From contig CAVTPU010000001.1 in the NCBI GenBank assembly GCA_963736695.1, forward strand, positions 1,054,001-1,118,000: 64,000 bases of DNA. Reading direction: 5' to 3'. The notes below the pieces were generated by a model. That model was not told where the DNA came from and did no database searches. It saw only the letters and a list, made by a program, of their open reading frames with translations. Positions within the stretch are counted from its first letter, which is position 1, and each line of letters opens with the position of its first letter. The stretch comes from CAVTPU01 sp963736695 (GTDB lineage Bacteria; Actinomycetota; Actinomycetes; Mycobacteriales; Micromonosporaceae). The position numbers and the translations under genes were made by a program. Below, in pieces: positions 63,674 through 64,000 of the stretch.

Positions 63674-64000
63674 TCACAGCAGGACGGTCGCGAAGGTCGC
63701 CGTGCGATGAAAGCCACACCGGTCATAGACCCGGCGCGCGGAGTGGTTGTAGTCGTTGACATAGAGACTCACGCTCGGCGCCACCCGGCGTAAGGCGTCA
63801 CGGACCACCGCCGCCATCGCGGTGGTGCCGATCCCGTGTCCCCGCCACTGAGGCGCCACCCACACCCCCTGGACCTGTGCGGTGTGCCGGGTCACCACGG
63901 CGAGCTCGGCCTTGAAGACCACTTGGCCGCTGGCGAACTTCGCATAGGTGCGGCGCGCCCGGATCAGTTCGGCGACCCTGGCCCGATAGTCACCATTGAC
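63674..64000 (-). CDS. DUF4081-type GNAT acetyltransferase, C-terminal part
   Basis: The frame is open to the window edge; 108 C-terminal residues are visible. The acetyl-CoA motif is QGVWVAPQWRGHGIG, and the tail SLYVNDYNHSARRVYDRCGF matches the actinobacterial DUF4081/GNAT fusion found near ispG and map in other genomes. The N-terminal DUF4081 part would lie beyond the window. Confidence 0.85.
   Translation of the reverse strand, partial: VNGDYRARVAELIRARRTYAKFASGQVVFKAELAVVTRHTAQVQGVWVAPQWRGHGIGTTAMAAVVRDALRRVAPSVSLYVNDYNHSARRVYDRCGFHRTATFATVLL

Overview
This 64 kb window is high-GC chromosomal DNA of an actinobacterium. The evidence is the gene content: DUF3046, ClgR, DUF503, YlxR, DUF4439, a deazaflavin (F420)-type nitroreductase family protein, a DUF4081-type acetyltransferase, a long actinobacterial Lhr, and a GT87 polyprenol-sugar mannosyltransferase. 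The gene order, read on the minus strand from high to low coordinates, follows the Mycobacterium tuberculosis block map - rimP - nusA - ylxR - infB - rbfA - nrnA - truB - ribF - rpsO - pnp - M16 peptidase - dapB - thyX - dapA - RNase J - ftsK - pgsA - clgR - recA - recX. It is not Mycobacterium itself: RNase Y is present and Tyr is mostly TAT in many genes. I cannot name the order from sequence alone. No rRNA, tRNA, CRISPR array, insertion sequence or prophage was seen.

Layout. 1-3.1 kb: the end of an amino-acid ABC permease, then a dual-specificity phosphatase coupled to RNase Y. 3.9-6.1 kb: recX, recA, DUF3046. 6.1-10.8 kb: MFS transporter, acyl-CoA dehydrogenase, FMN-binding protein, LeuE-type exporter and a His-rich small protein. 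11.1-18.7 kb: Lhr, a lipoprotein and an MMPL transporter. 18.9-24.9 kb: clgR, cinA C-terminal domain protein, pgsA, rimO, ftsK. 24.9-28.5 kb: RNase J, dapA, thyX. 28.5-32.3 kb: DUF2752, a YcaQ-like crosslink-repair protein, a GT87 mannosyltransferase, a GNAT. 32.3-39.7 kb: dapB, M16 protease, pnp, rpsO, ribF, truB. 39.9-45.3 kb: a Pro-rich membrane protein, two small membrane proteins, nrnA, rbfA, DUF503 and, on the opposite strand, a TRM11-like methyltransferase. 45.5-50.7 kb: infB, ylxR, nusA, rimP. 50.9-54.1 kb: lipoprotein, DUF4439, Ddn-like protein, nucleotidyltransferase, map. 54.2-60.9 kb: a six-gene gamma-glutamylation catabolic cluster. 61.2-64 kb: YbjQ, an ABC exporter pair and an acetyltransferase cut by the window edge.

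Function. Most genes are information-processing housekeeping: transcription and translation (nusA, infB, rbfA, rimP, rpsO, truB, rimO), RNA decay (RNase Y, RNase J, PNPase, NrnA), recombination and repair (recA, recX, lhr, ycaQ-like), lysine/peptidoglycan precursors (dapA, dapB), and thymidylate, riboflavin and phospholipid synthesis. The accessory piece at 54-61 kb encodes permease, GntR regulator, glutamine-synthetase-like ligase, aldehyde dehydrogenase, SDR and a class-I amidotransferase hydrolase. This is a gamma-glutamyl route for an amine or amino alcohol; the SDR in place of an amine oxidase points to an amino alcohol such as ethanolamine.

A strong oddity is that single-base indels are packed into three blocks (about 25.3-28.3, 34.3-38.6 and 45.5-49.7 kb). 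They interrupt RNase J, dapA, thyX, the N-terminus of the M16 protease, pnp, rpsO, ribF, infB, ylxR and nusA, while neighbouring blocks are clean. The affected genes also tend to use TAC rather than TAT for Tyr. These look like assembly or sequencing artefacts, possibly on segments of different origin, not real pseudogenes. Frames were reconstructed by hand and each gene is annotated over its full span.
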